A stretch of 64,000 bases of DNA from Croceimicrobium sp965279135 (GCA_965279135.1 OZ257133.1:1178001-1242000), one strand, 5' to 3'. Numbered from the stretch's first letter, positions 17,294-27,178 are shown. Numbers and translations are program-made. The notes: generated by a model from the letters alone, not told the origin.

Positions 17294-18856
17294 ATGATGA
17301 AGAGATTATTGCTTACAACTTTTATCAGCTTGAGCTTTTTGGCTCAAGGTCAGGATGAAGGTTTACGAGTTTATTTAAGTGATAAGGGCAGCAGTTTAGC
17401 AATTCTTGATAATCCCGAGCTTTTCCTTTCTCAGGAAGCTTTGGAAAGAAGGTCTGCCCAAGGAATTTCCATTGATAAATATGATTTACCTCTGGCACCT
17501 GAGTATCTCAAGGAAGTTCGAAGACTTGGAGGAAAGATTGAAGCCAAATCCAAGTGGTTGAATTATATCTATGTTTCCGGTATAGCAGAGGAAGATTTGT
17601 TAAAAATTCCTTTTGTTAAGAAAATTGAAGTACCCAAAACCTATAAGAGTAATCTGGCTGGAACTAGTGGCAATTTTGATTACGGCCTTGGCAGATCTCA
17701 GATTGAGCTTATTTCGGGACATCTATTACATCAGGAAGGTTTTACGGGTCGGGGTGTAAGTATTGCGGTTATTGATGCAGGTTTTAGAGGTACGCTGGTC
17801 GCTCCGGTACTAGACAGTTTGAGGCAATCCGGTCGCCTGCGTGGTTCCTATAACTTCATTACTAAGGATACTAATGTTTATACCGGGCAGGGCAGTCATG
17901 GTGCCTCGGTATTATCCGTAATGGCGGCTCTGGAAACTGGGGCCTTCGTTGGAACCGCTCCCCATGCTGATTATTGGTTACTTACTTCCGAGAACATTGG
18001 CTCAGAAACGCCAATCGAAATGGACCATTGGCTCATGGCAGCTGAATTTGCAGATAGTGTAGGAGCGCATGTTATAAATACTTCATTAGGATATACCACT
18101 TTCGATGATCCCTCCGATGATCATAGTTATGCCGATATGGATGGAAATACTACGGTAGTAACTCGCGCCGCAGATTGGGCCGCTTCCCGAGGCATCGTTG
18201 TGGTGGCTAGTGCAGGTAATGAGGGTGCTGGTTCCTGGCAGTTTATTGGCGCTCCTGCCGATGGAGACAGCGTTTTAGCCGTTGGAGCTACAGATGCAAC
18301 CGGAACTTATGTAGGCTTTAGCAGCAGGGGACCGTCTTTCGATTCTCGCGTTAAACCGGATGTTTCCGCAATGGGAGCAGGAACTGTACTCATTAATTCT
18401 CAGGGACAGGTTCAAAGTGGTTTTGGAACTAGCTTTTCATCACCTTGTATCGCCGGTATGGCGGCCTGTTTAGTTCAGGCAGATCCTACCCTACATGGTG
18501 AAGAAATAGCATGGCAAATTCGTCGTAGCGCCCATTTGTTTGGAAATGCAAATAACACCTTGGGCTTCGGGATACCGGATTTCCATCAAGCCTGGCAGGT
18601 GGGATTAGATGAATCATCAACAGTTGTCAATCTTAATATTTATCCCAATCCTTGTAAGGATCGACTTTTTATTCACGGAGATTTTCAAGTGAATGAATCG
18701 CTTGACATCAGAATCCAGGATCAAAGTGGTAAGCTGGTTTACACTGCGGATAAGCTTTGGCAAAGGCAGGCACTGTTGTTAGATCTGAGTATTCTTGAAC
18801 CAGGAATGTACCTGCTTAGCGTAAACGGACAGCAGCAAAAACTACTCGTTCAATGA
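17294..18856 (+). CDS. Secreted S8 (subtilisin-like) serine peptidase with T9SS type A sorting domain
   Basis: A 520-residue extracellular protease. A signal peptide (MMKRLLLTTFISLSFLAQG) and an inhibitor-like propeptide (about 20-125) precede the S8 domain. The catalytic triad is visible: D161 in VIDAGF, H202 in GSHGASV, and S380 in GTSFSSP, with the oxyanion asparagine region ASAGNEG between them. The C-terminal 80 residues form a T9SS type A sorting domain starting NLNIYPNPCKDRLFI and ending PGMYLLSVNG plus a basic tail, so it should cross the outer membrane by the type IX system. The stop overlaps the next start (ATGA). Confidence 0.93.
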   Translation: MMKRLLLTTFISLSFLAQGQDEGLRVYLSDKGSSLAILDNPELFLSQEALERRSAQGISIDKYDLPLAPEYLKEVRRLGGKIEAKSKWLNYIYVSGIAEEDLLKIPFVKKIEVPKTYKSNLAGTSGNFDYGLGRSQIELISGHLLHQEGFTGRGVSIAVIDAGFRGTLVAPVLDSLRQSGRLRGSYNFITKDTNVYTGQGSHGASVLSVMAALETGAFVGTAPHADYWLLTSENIGSETPIEMDHWLMAAEFADSVGAHVINTSLGYTTFDDPSDDHSYADMDGNTTVVTRAADWAASRGIVVVASAGNEGAGSWQFIGAPADGDSVLAVGATDATGTYVGFSSRGPSFDSRVKPDVSAMGAGTVLINSQGQVQSGFGTSFSSPCIAGMAACLVQADPTLHGEEIAWQIRRSAHLFGNANNTLGFGIPDFHQAWQVGLDESSTVVNLNIYPNPCKDRLFIHGDFQVNESLDIRIQDQSGKLVYTADKLWQRQALLLDLSILEPGMYLLSVNGQQQKLLVQ

Positions 18857-19821
18857 GAAATCGCCTAACGGAGCTTTTAGGGATTGATATTCCACTCATT
18901 CAAGCAGGGATGATTTGGTGCAGCGGTTGGAAGTTAGCCTCTGCTGTTAGTAATAGCGGAGCACTGGGCATTATCGGATCGGGTTCTATGTATCCTGATG
19001 TTCTAAAAGAACACATTAGAAAGTGTAAGCAAGCAATTGGAGGTAAGCCTTTTGCAGTTAATGTTCCCATGCTTTATCCTCAAATTGAGGACCTAATGCA
19101 AATCATTATTGAAGAGAAGGTACCCATTGTATTCACTTCTGCAGGGAATCCTAAAACCTGGACTCAACACTTAAAATCACATGGGATTACAGTTGTACAT
19201 GTGGTTAGCTCCTTAAAGTTTGCTCTAAAGGCAGAGGCTGCTGGAGTTGATGCCGTTGTGGCCGAAGGCTTTGAGGCAGGAGGACATAATGGGAGGGACG
19301 AAACTACCAGCATGGTGCTTTGGCCTATGGTTAGTGAGGCTTTGCAAATTCCGGTGATTGCCGCTGGGGGAATTGCTAGTGGAGCCCAAATTTTAGCCGC
19401 CTTTGCCTTAGGGGCTGAGGGAGTGCAGATTGGCTCTCGTTTTGTAGCTTCTGAAGAAAGCTCCGCGCATCTTCACTTTAAGAATGCGGTTATAGAGGCT
19501 CAGGAGGGAGATACGATTTTAACCTTGAAGGAGCTTGCGCCAGTGCGCTTAATTAAGAATCCATTTTTTGATCAAATCCAGGAAGCTTATAGTAAGGGCG
19601 TTGGTAAAGAGGAATTAAAAGCTTTATTAGGTCGCGCTCGTGCTAAAAGAGGAATGTTTGAAGGAGACCTGGAAGAGGGAGAATTAGAAATTGGACAGGT
19701 TAGCGGAATGATTGATGAAATGAAGCCGGCAGCCCAAATTGTCAAGGAACTTTGGACTGATTTTGAAACTCGCCGGGAACATCTTTTTGGATTAAAAGGT
19801 TCTATTGAAAACAATAACTAG
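18853..19821 (+). CDS. NAD(P)H-dependent flavin oxidoreductase / nitronate monooxygenase family protein
   Basis: A 322-residue FMN-binding TIM-barrel protein. It begins RLTELLGIDIPLIQAGM, then shows VNVPMLYP, the EGFEAGGHNGRDE loop and the phosphate-binding VIAAGGIASGAQ followed by GAEGVQIGSRF. Characterised members oxidise propionate-3-nitronate and other nitronates, or act as FabK-type enoyl reductases. The present protein cannot be assigned to one reaction. It is translationally coupled (ATGA) to a secreted protease gene, with no obvious functional link. Confidence 0.85.
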   Translation: MRNRLTELLGIDIPLIQAGMIWCSGWKLASAVSNSGALGIIGSGSMYPDVLKEHIRKCKQAIGGKPFAVNVPMLYPQIEDLMQIIIEEKVPIVFTSAGNPKTWTQHLKSHGITVVHVVSSLKFALKAEAAGVDAVVAEGFEAGGHNGRDETTSMVLWPMVSEALQIPVIAAGGIASGAQILAAFALGAEGVQIGSRFVASEESSAHLHFKNAVIEAQEGDTILTLKELAPVRLIKNPFFDQIQEAYSKGVGKEELKALLGRARAKRGMFEGDLEEGELEIGQVSGMIDEMKPAAQIVKELWTDFETRREHLFGLKGSIENNN

Positions 19822-19849
19822 GAAATAAGCAGCATTAAATAAGTAATAC

Positions 19850-19880
19850 TTGCCGCGCCCTTGTATATAAAATATATTTG
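19850..19880 (+). promoter_or_regulatory. Promoter of the first type B surface protein gene
   Basis: TTG (19850-19852), 20 bases, then TATATTTG (19873-19880). This is a complete -33/-7 pair with the expected spacing and one of the best promoters in the window; transcription should start about 12 bases before the ATG at 19898. Confidence 0.7.
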
Positions 19881-19897
19881 AAGCAAATCTCACTTTA

Positions 19898-22800
19898 ATG
19901 AAGAAGTTCTCTTTACTGATCACTGCCCTCTTAATGGTGATCACTTCATTTTCCACTAAAGCATCTCACCTTTTAGGTGGGGAAATTTATTGGGAGTGCA
20001 CCCCTAGCGGTCAATACATCTTTACTCTGGTTCTTTATCGGGATTGTACGGGTATACCTATTCCAACCACTCCACAAACAATTAGTGGACCAGCGACAAT
20101 TAGTTGTACCTACATATCTTCTTTATCAGGCGACGTTTCACCAGATTGTCCAAACACCGCTTTAGATATTAGCTGTGCGCAGCAGGATGATGGCGCAATT
20201 GAGAAAGGTGTTTATCGTAGTCAGCCTGTAAACTTGGCTGGTATCCCTCCTGCAGGTGGTTGGGAATTTGCCTGGACCTCTTGCTGCCGCCCACAACTAC
20301 AGAATACAAATGCATCGGGATACTACCTACGTTCTCGTATGTATCCTTATACACCACCAGGCTCTACCCAACCATTAAACACTGCGACTTGCTACGACAA
20401 CAGTCCGGTATTTGCACAGGATGCCAATGCGGTAACTTGTCCTAACTTCTTATTTGAGTTTAACCACCTTCCTTCTGATAAGGATATCGATAGCTTAGTT
20501 TTTGACTGGGGAAATCCTTGGGATGGAGCGAACTCTAATATTTCTTTTAACTCAGGTTATGCCTTCAATGCGCCATTCCCTGATGGAACAGAAGACCCTA
20601 ACAATGGTCCTAATACCTTAGATCCTTTCTCTGGAGAGCTTACTGCTTTAGCAAATAACCCTACTGATGGCTGGTACGCCTCATGTGTGGTAATTAAAGA
20701 ATATCGTTGTAATCAGCTGATCGGTGAGGTGTATCGTGATGTACCGCTTTACTACCTGGCCACCGGCGACTGCCCATCAAACCCGAGCACTCCATCAGCG
20801 GAGATAGACACAGCGGTATATACGGAAGTAAACCGAACAGGTAATGTATACCGGGTACGTACCTATCCTCAGGATACGGTTCAGTTCAGGGTAGTAGCGC
20901 GAGATTTAGATCAGTTTGCCAATGGTTCCTTCCAACAGATATGTATGAAGGCAGGTGGACTGCAATTAAACAGTAATAACTATGCCTCTAGTACAGGCTG
21001 TAATGGAGCAGCACCTTGTGCGACTCTAACCTCATTTAACTCCTCGGGTACTTATTGTAGCGTGATCCAGAACACGGTGGAGTTTTTCTGGATTCCCGAT
21101 TGTGTGCACCTGAACTTTGGAGGTTGTGGAACGGCTTCAAACACCTATTTCTTTACCGTAAGGATGGAGGATGATGGTTGTGCGGCCCCGAAAGTAGGTC
21201 TGGCGACGATTATCGTAGAAGTGATCGCGGGTGATCCTACGCCTCCTGACCTACGCTGTGCGAATGTAAATCTGGATGGTACGATTGATCTGAGTTGGGG
21301 ACAACCGGCTCTGGACAGTGTCTTGGAGTTCAACTATTACCGGATTTATGGCTCGAACTCGCCCAATGGCCCCTGGACCGTGGTAGACAGTATTCCTCAT
21401 TATGATACGCTTACTACTACAGTACCTTCTCAAGGTCCTACCTCTTACTTCTACATGGAGATGAGTACCGGTCCTTGCGACTTCATCTCTTTACCTAGTG
21501 AGACGATCTCTACGATGACGATGAGTTTAACAGCAATACCTCCAAACAGTCCGGAGATAGCTCAGCTTTCGTGGACGGATCACAATGGGGTCGGCTTAGA
21601 TCCCTCACGAGGAAATATTTATGAGGTCTGGGTAGAAGCCCCACAGGGTAGTGGTAATTGGCAAAAGCTCGGCGAAACGACCGGTAATAATTATACCGAT
21701 ACAGTGAGTGTCTGTGATATGTTAGTAGCTTATCAGGTACGTGTTCCCGATACGGTAGTAGGCTGTTCAGCAGGTTCTACTCAGGATACAGGTCGCTTCC
21801 AGGATCGTACTAATGTGCAGAACATCAATCTGGGTCGGGTATTGGTTAATGAGAATAACAATGCCATGGTAGACTTTGACTCTGACCCAGGCGGTGATAT
21901 CGTCTTGTTCTACCTCTTACATAATGACCCGATGAATGGTTGGGTGATTGTAGACTCGATCCCGGCAGGAACCAATATGCCTTATGAATGGACCGGATCA
22001 ATGGCAGATACCCGTTCTGAGCAGTTTAAGGTAGTGTCGGTAGATAGCTGTGGTAATCAGAGCGATGATCTGGCCGTAAGTCCTTACAATACGATTTACT
22101 TAAGAAACTATCTGAACAAGTGTGAGGGCTACTCTCGCTTGAGTTGGAATGAATACCGTGAATTCCCGAATGGAGTACATGAGTACCGAGTATGGACTCA
22201 GATTACCGAAGATGATGGTACGGTATTACCTCCTACGATACTCTTTACAGCTTCACCAGAAGATACCAGCTTCCGTCAGAATGTAATCCGCAAAGGATAC
22301 AGCTATTGTTATGTGATTGAAGCCCGGGATACGATTGCTAATCTGAGTTCGACTTCTAATACGGTATGTGTAGAGGCGGCAGTACCACAGCAATCCCAGC
22401 AGTTGTACATCTCTCGGGTAACCAATGACTTTAGCCGAGATGCGATAGACCTGGAGATTTACATCGATGGTCAGGCGGATGTACGTAGCTTCCAGATCCA
22501 GAGAGCTCCAGAATACTTTGGTCCTTACCGTACCATTGCAACTTTAGGTAAGCCAACGGCACCACCATATATTATCGACTTCCAGGACTTTGGAGTAGAG
22601 TCGGATAAGTTCAGCTACTTCTATAGAGTTACAGCTACGGACAGTTGTGGAGGTTATGATACCATTAGTAATATCTCTGGAAACATCCGCTTATCGGTAC
22701 GCCCCGCGGAGGATGTAACCAACCGCTTAAGCTGGAACCGCTACTTAGGTTGGGGAGGTTATGTAGATCGTTATGAGATTTACCGTCGTCGTTCCGATCG

Positions 22801-23302
22801 CACCAACTGGGAGAAAGTAGGGGAGAATATCACTACCAGCGGAAGAGAGGATACCACCTGGATTGATTATGAGATCGCTGATCTGGTAGAGGCCAATCCA
22901 CTACAGGGCGAGTATTGCTACTACATCCAGGCCGTAGAGGGCGGTAACCCTCAGGGGATTATCGACAATCAGGGTAACCCGATGAGTGTGATCTCTAATC
23001 AGGGATGTGCACAGCAGGGAGCGAAGGTATACCTGGCTACGGCGTTCCGTCCGGGAAGCTCCATTGCCGAGAACCAGTCTTATGGACCCTCACTAAGGTT
23101 GGCAGAGGTAGACAACTACTACTTCTACATTATGAATCGTTGGGGTAAGAAGGTCTTTGAGTCTAGCAATCCGATTGAAAAGTGGGATGGTAACTTTGAA
23201 GGAAATCCTTCACCTCAGGGAGTGTACATTTATTACGTGAAATTCCAGACTCCAGGAGAAGTGGAGGAGGAAGAGCGTGGAAACTTTACTTTGATCCGTT
23301 AA
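19898..23302 (+). CDS. Large surface protein with T9SS type B (gliding motility-associated) C-terminal domain, copy 1
   Basis: An 1134-residue secreted protein. After a signal peptide (to about residue 22) the mature start is SHLLGGEIYWECTPSGQY, common in large Bacteroidota surface proteins. A cysteine-containing N-terminal region (about 23-300) is followed by several fibronectin type III-like modules (about 440-1010). The C-terminus, from about 1040, is the CHU_C / T9SS type B sorting domain: YFYIMNRWGKKVFES, EKWDGNF, PQGVYIYYVKF and LIR at the end. Type B cargo is secreted by the type IX system and often stays at the surface. From about residue 269 to 1088 the protein matches the next gene residue for residue. 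Ligand or role is unknown; adhesion is a reasonable guess. Confidence 0.88.
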   Translation: MKKFSLLITALLMVITSFSTKASHLLGGEIYWECTPSGQYIFTLVLYRDCTGIPIPTTPQTISGPATISCTYISSLSGDVSPDCPNTALDISCAQQDDGAIEKGVYRSQPVNLAGIPPAGGWEFAWTSCCRPQLQNTNASGYYLRSRMYPYTPPGSTQPLNTATCYDNSPVFAQDANAVTCPNFLFEFNHLPSDKDIDSLVFDWGNPWDGANSNISFNSGYAFNAPFPDGTEDPNNGPNTLDPFSGELTALANNPTDGWYASCVVIKEYRCNQLIGEVYRDVPLYYLATGDCPSNPSTPSAEIDTAVYTEVNRTGNVYRVRTYPQDTVQFRVVARDLDQFANGSFQQICMKAGGLQLNSNNYASSTGCNGAAPCATLTSFNSSGTYCSVIQNTVEFFWIPDCVHLNFGGCGTASNTYFFTVRMEDDGCAAPKVGLATIIVEVIAGDPTPPDLRCANVNLDGTIDLSWGQPALDSVLEFNYYRIYGSNSPNGPWTVVDSIPHYDTLTTTVPSQGPTSYFYMEMSTGPCDFISLPSETISTMTMSLTAIPPNSPEIAQLSWTDHNGVGLDPSRGNIYEVWVEAPQGSGNWQKLGETTGNNYTDTVSVCDMLVAYQVRVPDTVVGCSAGSTQDTGRFQDRTNVQNINLGRVLVNENNNAMVDFDSDPGGDIVLFYLLHNDPMNGWVIVDSIPAGTNMPYEWTGSMADTRSEQFKVVSVDSCGNQSDDLAVSPYNTIYLRNYLNKCEGYSRLSWNEYREFPNGVHEYRVWTQITEDDGTVLPPTILFTASPEDTSFRQNVIRKGYSYCYVIEARDTIANLSSTSNTVCVEAAVPQQSQQLYISRVTNDFSRDAIDLEIYIDGQADVRSFQIQRAPEYFGPYRTIATLGKPTAPPYIIDFQDFGVESDKFSYFYRVTATDSCGGYDTISNISGNIRLSVRPAEDVTNRLSWNRYLGWGGYVDRYEIYRRRSDRTNWEKVGENITTSGREDTTWIDYEIADLVEANPLQGEYCYYIQAVEGGNPQGIIDNQGNPMSVISNQGCAQQGAKVYLATAFRPGSSIAENQSYGPSLRLAEVDNYYFYIMNRWGKKVFESSNPIEKWDGNFEGNPSPQGVYIYYVKFQTPGEVEEEERGNFTLIR
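20702..22953 (+). repeat. Long direct repeat, copy 1
   Basis: This stretch matches 24269-26520 at a constant offset of 3567 bases. Reading both copies by eye I find one substitution (T at 21568 versus C at 25135, silent). The sequences on both sides still align at the same offset but differ much more. A further nearly identical block of about 120 bases lies at 20388-20508. Confidence 0.9.
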
Positions 23303-23327
23303 GTCGGAAAATCAATAAGACCACACG

Positions 23328-23355
23328 AAGGCTTCCCAATTGGGAAGCCTTTTTT
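23328..23355 (+). terminator. Terminator after type B surface protein copy 1
   Basis: A perfect 24-base palindrome, AAGGCTTCCC-AATT-GGGAAGCCTT, followed by T residues. Because the stem is symmetric it could also stop transcription from the other strand. Confidence 0.88.
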
Positions 23356-23461
23356 AATTTAGAATGGTCAGAGTCGGGTTTTAATCCCTTTAATGTATCC
23401 TTTACTCATTGATTCTTTCAATCTAAATCGATTACCAATAATTTCGATAAAAATTCCGGCA

Positions 23462-26400
23462 ATGAAAACCTTCAAACGTATTCTCCTATTTTTTCTCGCT
23501 TTAGGCTTTAGTTCCAGTCTCAATGCATCTCACCTTTTAGGTGGGGAAATTTATTGGGAATGTGCTCCTAATGGTCAATACATCTTTACCCTGGTTCTTT
23601 ATCGTGATTGTACCGGTGCTTCAATGCCAAGTGGTACTCAATTCATCAATGGTCCGGCAGGAAATATTGCTTGTACTTACATAGCAATATTATCCGGTGA
23701 TGTATCTCCGGATTGCCCTAATTCAGCATTGGATATAAATTGTAGTGCCGGTGATGATGGCGCCATTGAGAAAGGGGTATTCCGAAGTTTTCCCGTTTCG
23801 CTAAATGGTATTCCACCCGCCGGAGGTTGGGAGTTTAGTTGGTCACTCTGCTGTCGTCCACCCCTAGAAAACACCAATGCATCGCAGTACTACCTGCGTT
23901 CCAAAATGTATCCCTTTACCAATCCTATTACCGGAATTACCGCTAACACTTCAACTTGCTACGACAACAGTCCGGTATTTGCTCAGGATGCGAATGCGGT
24001 AACTTGTCCTAACTTCTTATTTGAGTTTAACCACCTTCCTTCTGATAAGGATATCGATAGCTTAGTTTTTGACTGGGATAACCCTCAAACCGGCGCTAAC
24101 CAAAGTATTTCTTTCGACCCAGGTTATGCTTTCAATGCACCATTTCCTGATGGAACAGAAGACCCTAACAATGGTCCTAATACCTTGGATCCTTTCTCCG
24201 GGGAGATTACGGCCCTGGCCAATAACCCAACCGAAGGCTGGTATGCCTCATGTGTTGTGATTCGCGAGTATCGTTGTAATCAGCTGATCGGTGAGGTGTA
24301 TCGTGATGTACCGCTTTACTACCTGGCCACCGGCGACTGCCCATCAAACCCGAGCACTCCATCAGCGGAGATAGACACAGCGGTATATACGGAAGTAAAC
24401 CGAACAGGTAATGTATACCGGGTACGTACCTATCCTCAGGATACGGTTCAGTTCAGGGTAGTAGCGCGAGATTTAGATCAGTTTGCCAATGGTTCCTTCC
24501 AACAGATATGTATGAAGGCAGGTGGACTGCAATTAAACAGTAATAACTATGCCTCTAGTACAGGCTGTAATGGAGCAGCACCTTGTGCGACTCTAACCTC
24601 ATTTAACTCCTCGGGTACTTATTGTAGCGTGATCCAGAACACGGTGGAGTTTTTCTGGATTCCCGATTGTGTGCACCTGAACTTTGGAGGTTGTGGAACG
24701 GCTTCAAACACCTATTTCTTTACCGTAAGGATGGAGGATGATGGTTGTGCGGCCCCGAAAGTAGGTCTGGCGACGATTATCGTAGAAGTGATCGCGGGTG
24801 ATCCTACGCCTCCTGACCTACGCTGTGCGAATGTAAATCTGGATGGTACGATTGATCTGAGTTGGGGACAACCGGCTCTGGACAGTGTCTTGGAGTTCAA
24901 CTATTACCGGATTTATGGCTCGAACTCGCCCAATGGCCCCTGGACCGTGGTAGACAGTATTCCTCATTATGATACGCTTACTACTACAGTACCTTCTCAA
25001 GGTCCTACCTCTTACTTCTACATGGAGATGAGTACCGGTCCTTGCGACTTCATCTCTTTACCTAGTGAGACGATCTCTACGATGACGATGAGTTTAACAG
25101 CAATACCTCCAAACAGTCCGGAGATAGCTCAGCTCTCGTGGACGGATCACAATGGGGTCGGCTTAGATCCCTCACGAGGAAATATTTATGAGGTCTGGGT
25201 AGAAGCCCCACAGGGTAGTGGTAATTGGCAAAAGCTCGGCGAAACGACCGGTAATAATTATACCGATACAGTGAGTGTCTGTGATATGTTAGTAGCTTAT
25301 CAGGTACGTGTTCCCGATACGGTAGTAGGCTGTTCAGCAGGTTCTACTCAGGATACAGGTCGCTTCCAGGATCGTACTAATGTGCAGAACATCAATCTGG
25401 GTCGGGTATTGGTTAATGAGAATAACAATGCCATGGTAGACTTTGACTCTGACCCAGGCGGTGATATCGTCTTGTTCTACCTCTTACATAATGACCCGAT
25501 GAATGGTTGGGTGATTGTAGACTCGATCCCGGCAGGAACCAATATGCCTTATGAATGGACCGGATCAATGGCAGATACCCGTTCTGAGCAGTTTAAGGTA
25601 GTGTCGGTAGATAGCTGTGGTAATCAGAGCGATGATCTGGCCGTAAGTCCTTACAATACGATTTACTTAAGAAACTATCTGAACAAGTGTGAGGGCTACT
25701 CTCGCTTGAGTTGGAATGAATACCGTGAATTCCCGAATGGAGTACATGAGTACCGAGTATGGACTCAGATTACCGAAGATGATGGTACGGTATTACCTCC
25801 TACGATACTCTTTACAGCTTCACCAGAAGATACCAGCTTCCGTCAGAATGTAATCCGCAAAGGATACAGCTATTGTTATGTGATTGAAGCCCGGGATACG
25901 ATTGCTAATCTGAGTTCGACTTCTAATACGGTATGTGTAGAGGCGGCAGTACCACAGCAATCCCAGCAGTTGTACATCTCTCGGGTAACCAATGACTTTA
26001 GCCGAGATGCGATAGACCTGGAGATTTACATCGATGGTCAGGCGGATGTACGTAGCTTCCAGATCCAGAGAGCTCCAGAATACTTTGGTCCTTACCGTAC
26101 CATTGCAACTTTAGGTAAGCCAACGGCACCACCATATATTATCGACTTCCAGGACTTTGGAGTAGAGTCGGATAAGTTCAGCTACTTCTATAGAGTTACA
26201 GCTACGGACAGTTGTGGAGGTTATGATACCATTAGTAATATCTCTGGAAACATCCGCTTATCGGTACGCCCCGCGGAGGATGTAACCAACCGCTTAAGCT
26301 GGAACCGCTACTTAGGTTGGGGAGGTTATGTAGATCGTTATGAGATTTACCGTCGTCGTTCCGATCGCACCAACTGGGAGAAAGTAGGGGAGAATATCAC

Positions 26401-26869
26401 TACCAGCGGAAGAGAGGATACCACCTGGATTGATTATGAGATCGCTGATCTGGTAGAGGCCAATCCACTACAGGGCGAGTATTGCTACTACATCCAGGCC
26501 GTAGAGGGCGGTAACCCTCAAGGGATTATCGACAATCAGGGTAACCCGATGAGTGTGATCTCCAATCAGGGATGTGCACAGCAGGGAGCGAAGGTATATC
26601 TGGCTACGGCGTTCCGTCCGGGAAGCTCCATTGCCGAGAACCAGTCCTATGGACCCTCACTAAGGTTGGCAGAGGTAGATAACTACTACTTCTACATTAT
26701 GAACCGTTGGGGTAAGAAGGTCTTTGAGTCTAGCAATCCGATTGAAAAGTGGGATGGTAACTTTCAAGGAAATCCTTCGCCACAGGGAGCTTACATCTAC
26801 TATGTGAAGTATCAAACTCCGGGAGAGACGGAGCTTGAGGAAAGAGGCAGCTTCACTCTTATTCGATAA
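23462..26869 (+). CDS. Large surface protein with T9SS type B C-terminal domain, copy 2
   Basis: An 1135-residue paralogue of the preceding gene with the same architecture: signal peptide (MKTFKRILLFFLALGFSSSLNA), SHLLGGEIYWECAPNGQY start, cysteine-containing N-terminal region, fibronectin III-like modules and a CHU_C type B sorting domain. The N-terminal 268 residues differ at many positions from copy 1, while about 269-1088 are identical in protein sequence; the last 45 residues differ again slightly (for example TELEERGSFTLIR). I chose the ATG at 23462, which begins the signal peptide, rather than an in-frame ATG at 23393. It is separated from copy 1 by a terminator and is followed by another. 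Confidence 0.88.
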   Translation: MKTFKRILLFFLALGFSSSLNASHLLGGEIYWECAPNGQYIFTLVLYRDCTGASMPSGTQFINGPAGNIACTYIAILSGDVSPDCPNSALDINCSAGDDGAIEKGVFRSFPVSLNGIPPAGGWEFSWSLCCRPPLENTNASQYYLRSKMYPFTNPITGITANTSTCYDNSPVFAQDANAVTCPNFLFEFNHLPSDKDIDSLVFDWDNPQTGANQSISFDPGYAFNAPFPDGTEDPNNGPNTLDPFSGEITALANNPTEGWYASCVVIREYRCNQLIGEVYRDVPLYYLATGDCPSNPSTPSAEIDTAVYTEVNRTGNVYRVRTYPQDTVQFRVVARDLDQFANGSFQQICMKAGGLQLNSNNYASSTGCNGAAPCATLTSFNSSGTYCSVIQNTVEFFWIPDCVHLNFGGCGTASNTYFFTVRMEDDGCAAPKVGLATIIVEVIAGDPTPPDLRCANVNLDGTIDLSWGQPALDSVLEFNYYRIYGSNSPNGPWTVVDSIPHYDTLTTTVPSQGPTSYFYMEMSTGPCDFISLPSETISTMTMSLTAIPPNSPEIAQLSWTDHNGVGLDPSRGNIYEVWVEAPQGSGNWQKLGETTGNNYTDTVSVCDMLVAYQVRVPDTVVGCSAGSTQDTGRFQDRTNVQNINLGRVLVNENNNAMVDFDSDPGGDIVLFYLLHNDPMNGWVIVDSIPAGTNMPYEWTGSMADTRSEQFKVVSVDSCGNQSDDLAVSPYNTIYLRNYLNKCEGYSRLSWNEYREFPNGVHEYRVWTQITEDDGTVLPPTILFTASPEDTSFRQNVIRKGYSYCYVIEARDTIANLSSTSNTVCVEAAVPQQSQQLYISRVTNDFSRDAIDLEIYIDGQADVRSFQIQRAPEYFGPYRTIATLGKPTAPPYIIDFQDFGVESDKFSYFYRVTATDSCGGYDTISNISGNIRLSVRPAEDVTNRLSWNRYLGWGGYVDRYEIYRRRSDRTNWEKVGENITTSGREDTTWIDYEIADLVEANPLQGEYCYYIQAVEGGNPQGIIDNQGNPMSVISNQGCAQQGAKVYLATAFRPGSSIAENQSYGPSLRLAEVDNYYFYIMNRWGKKVFESSNPIEKWDGNFQGNPSPQGAYIYYVKYQTPGETELEERGSFTLIR
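24269..26520 (+). repeat. Long direct repeat, copy 2
   Basis: Second copy of the stretch at 20702-22953, offset 3567 bases, with one silent difference seen. Beyond 26520 silent differences appear every few dozen bases up to the stop codon. Confidence 0.9.
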
Positions 26870-26891
26870 AATCAACCTTTTATTATATAGA

Positions 26892-26922
26892 AAAGGGCTT
26901 CTCTATAGAGAGGCCCTTTTTG
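26892..26922 (+). terminator. Terminator after type B surface protein copy 2
   Basis: AAAGGGCTTCTC and GAGAGGCCCTTT form a stem with one mismatched pair around TATA, followed by a T run. Confidence 0.8.
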
Positions 26923-27083
26923 CTTTAATCTCTGAAAGCCACCTTTCACTCATTTAGAGAAAGAAAGCTCCTCCGGCCTAATTATCTTTATTTAATAGAT
27001 GAGTTGAATTTTAAGTTTTGAATTCATCAAGCAAAAACCATTCAAACCAAGATTTTCGCTCAATTGGTTAAGGCGATTTCAAG
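26923..27083. other. Gene-free stretch upstream of guaB
   Basis: No open reading frame of useful length. It is AT-rich, with one weak -7-like element (TAAGTTTTG, near 27013-27021) followed about 65 bases later by a terminator hairpin, so an unannotated small RNA could be made here. I cannot assign it to a known RNA family. Confidence 0.3.
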
Positions 27084-27116
27084 AAGGCCTCTCCAGCCGC
27101 AGGAGGGGCCTTTTCT
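27084..27116 (+). terminator. Orphan terminator hairpin upstream of guaB
   Basis: AAGGCCTCTCC and GGAGGGGCCTT pair (one mismatch) around AGCCGCA, followed by TTTTCTATTTT. No coding gene ends between the previous terminator (26892-26922) and this one, so it either backs up that terminator or ends a short untranslated RNA. Confidence 0.65.
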
Positions 27117-27178
27117 ATTTTAAGATAAGCTTAAGCAATATGCCTCTCAGCCACAGTTCAAGGTCTCTATATTATTGC

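Noticed and set aside
21145..21433. Minus-strand frames of about 60 codons inside both type B surface genes
   Set aside because: They occur identically in both copies only because the plus-strand coding sequence is identical; composition is that of a shadow frame.
23393..23461. Earlier start of the second type B surface protein
   Set aside because: The extra 23 residues precede an intact signal peptide at 23462 and have no counterpart in copy 1.
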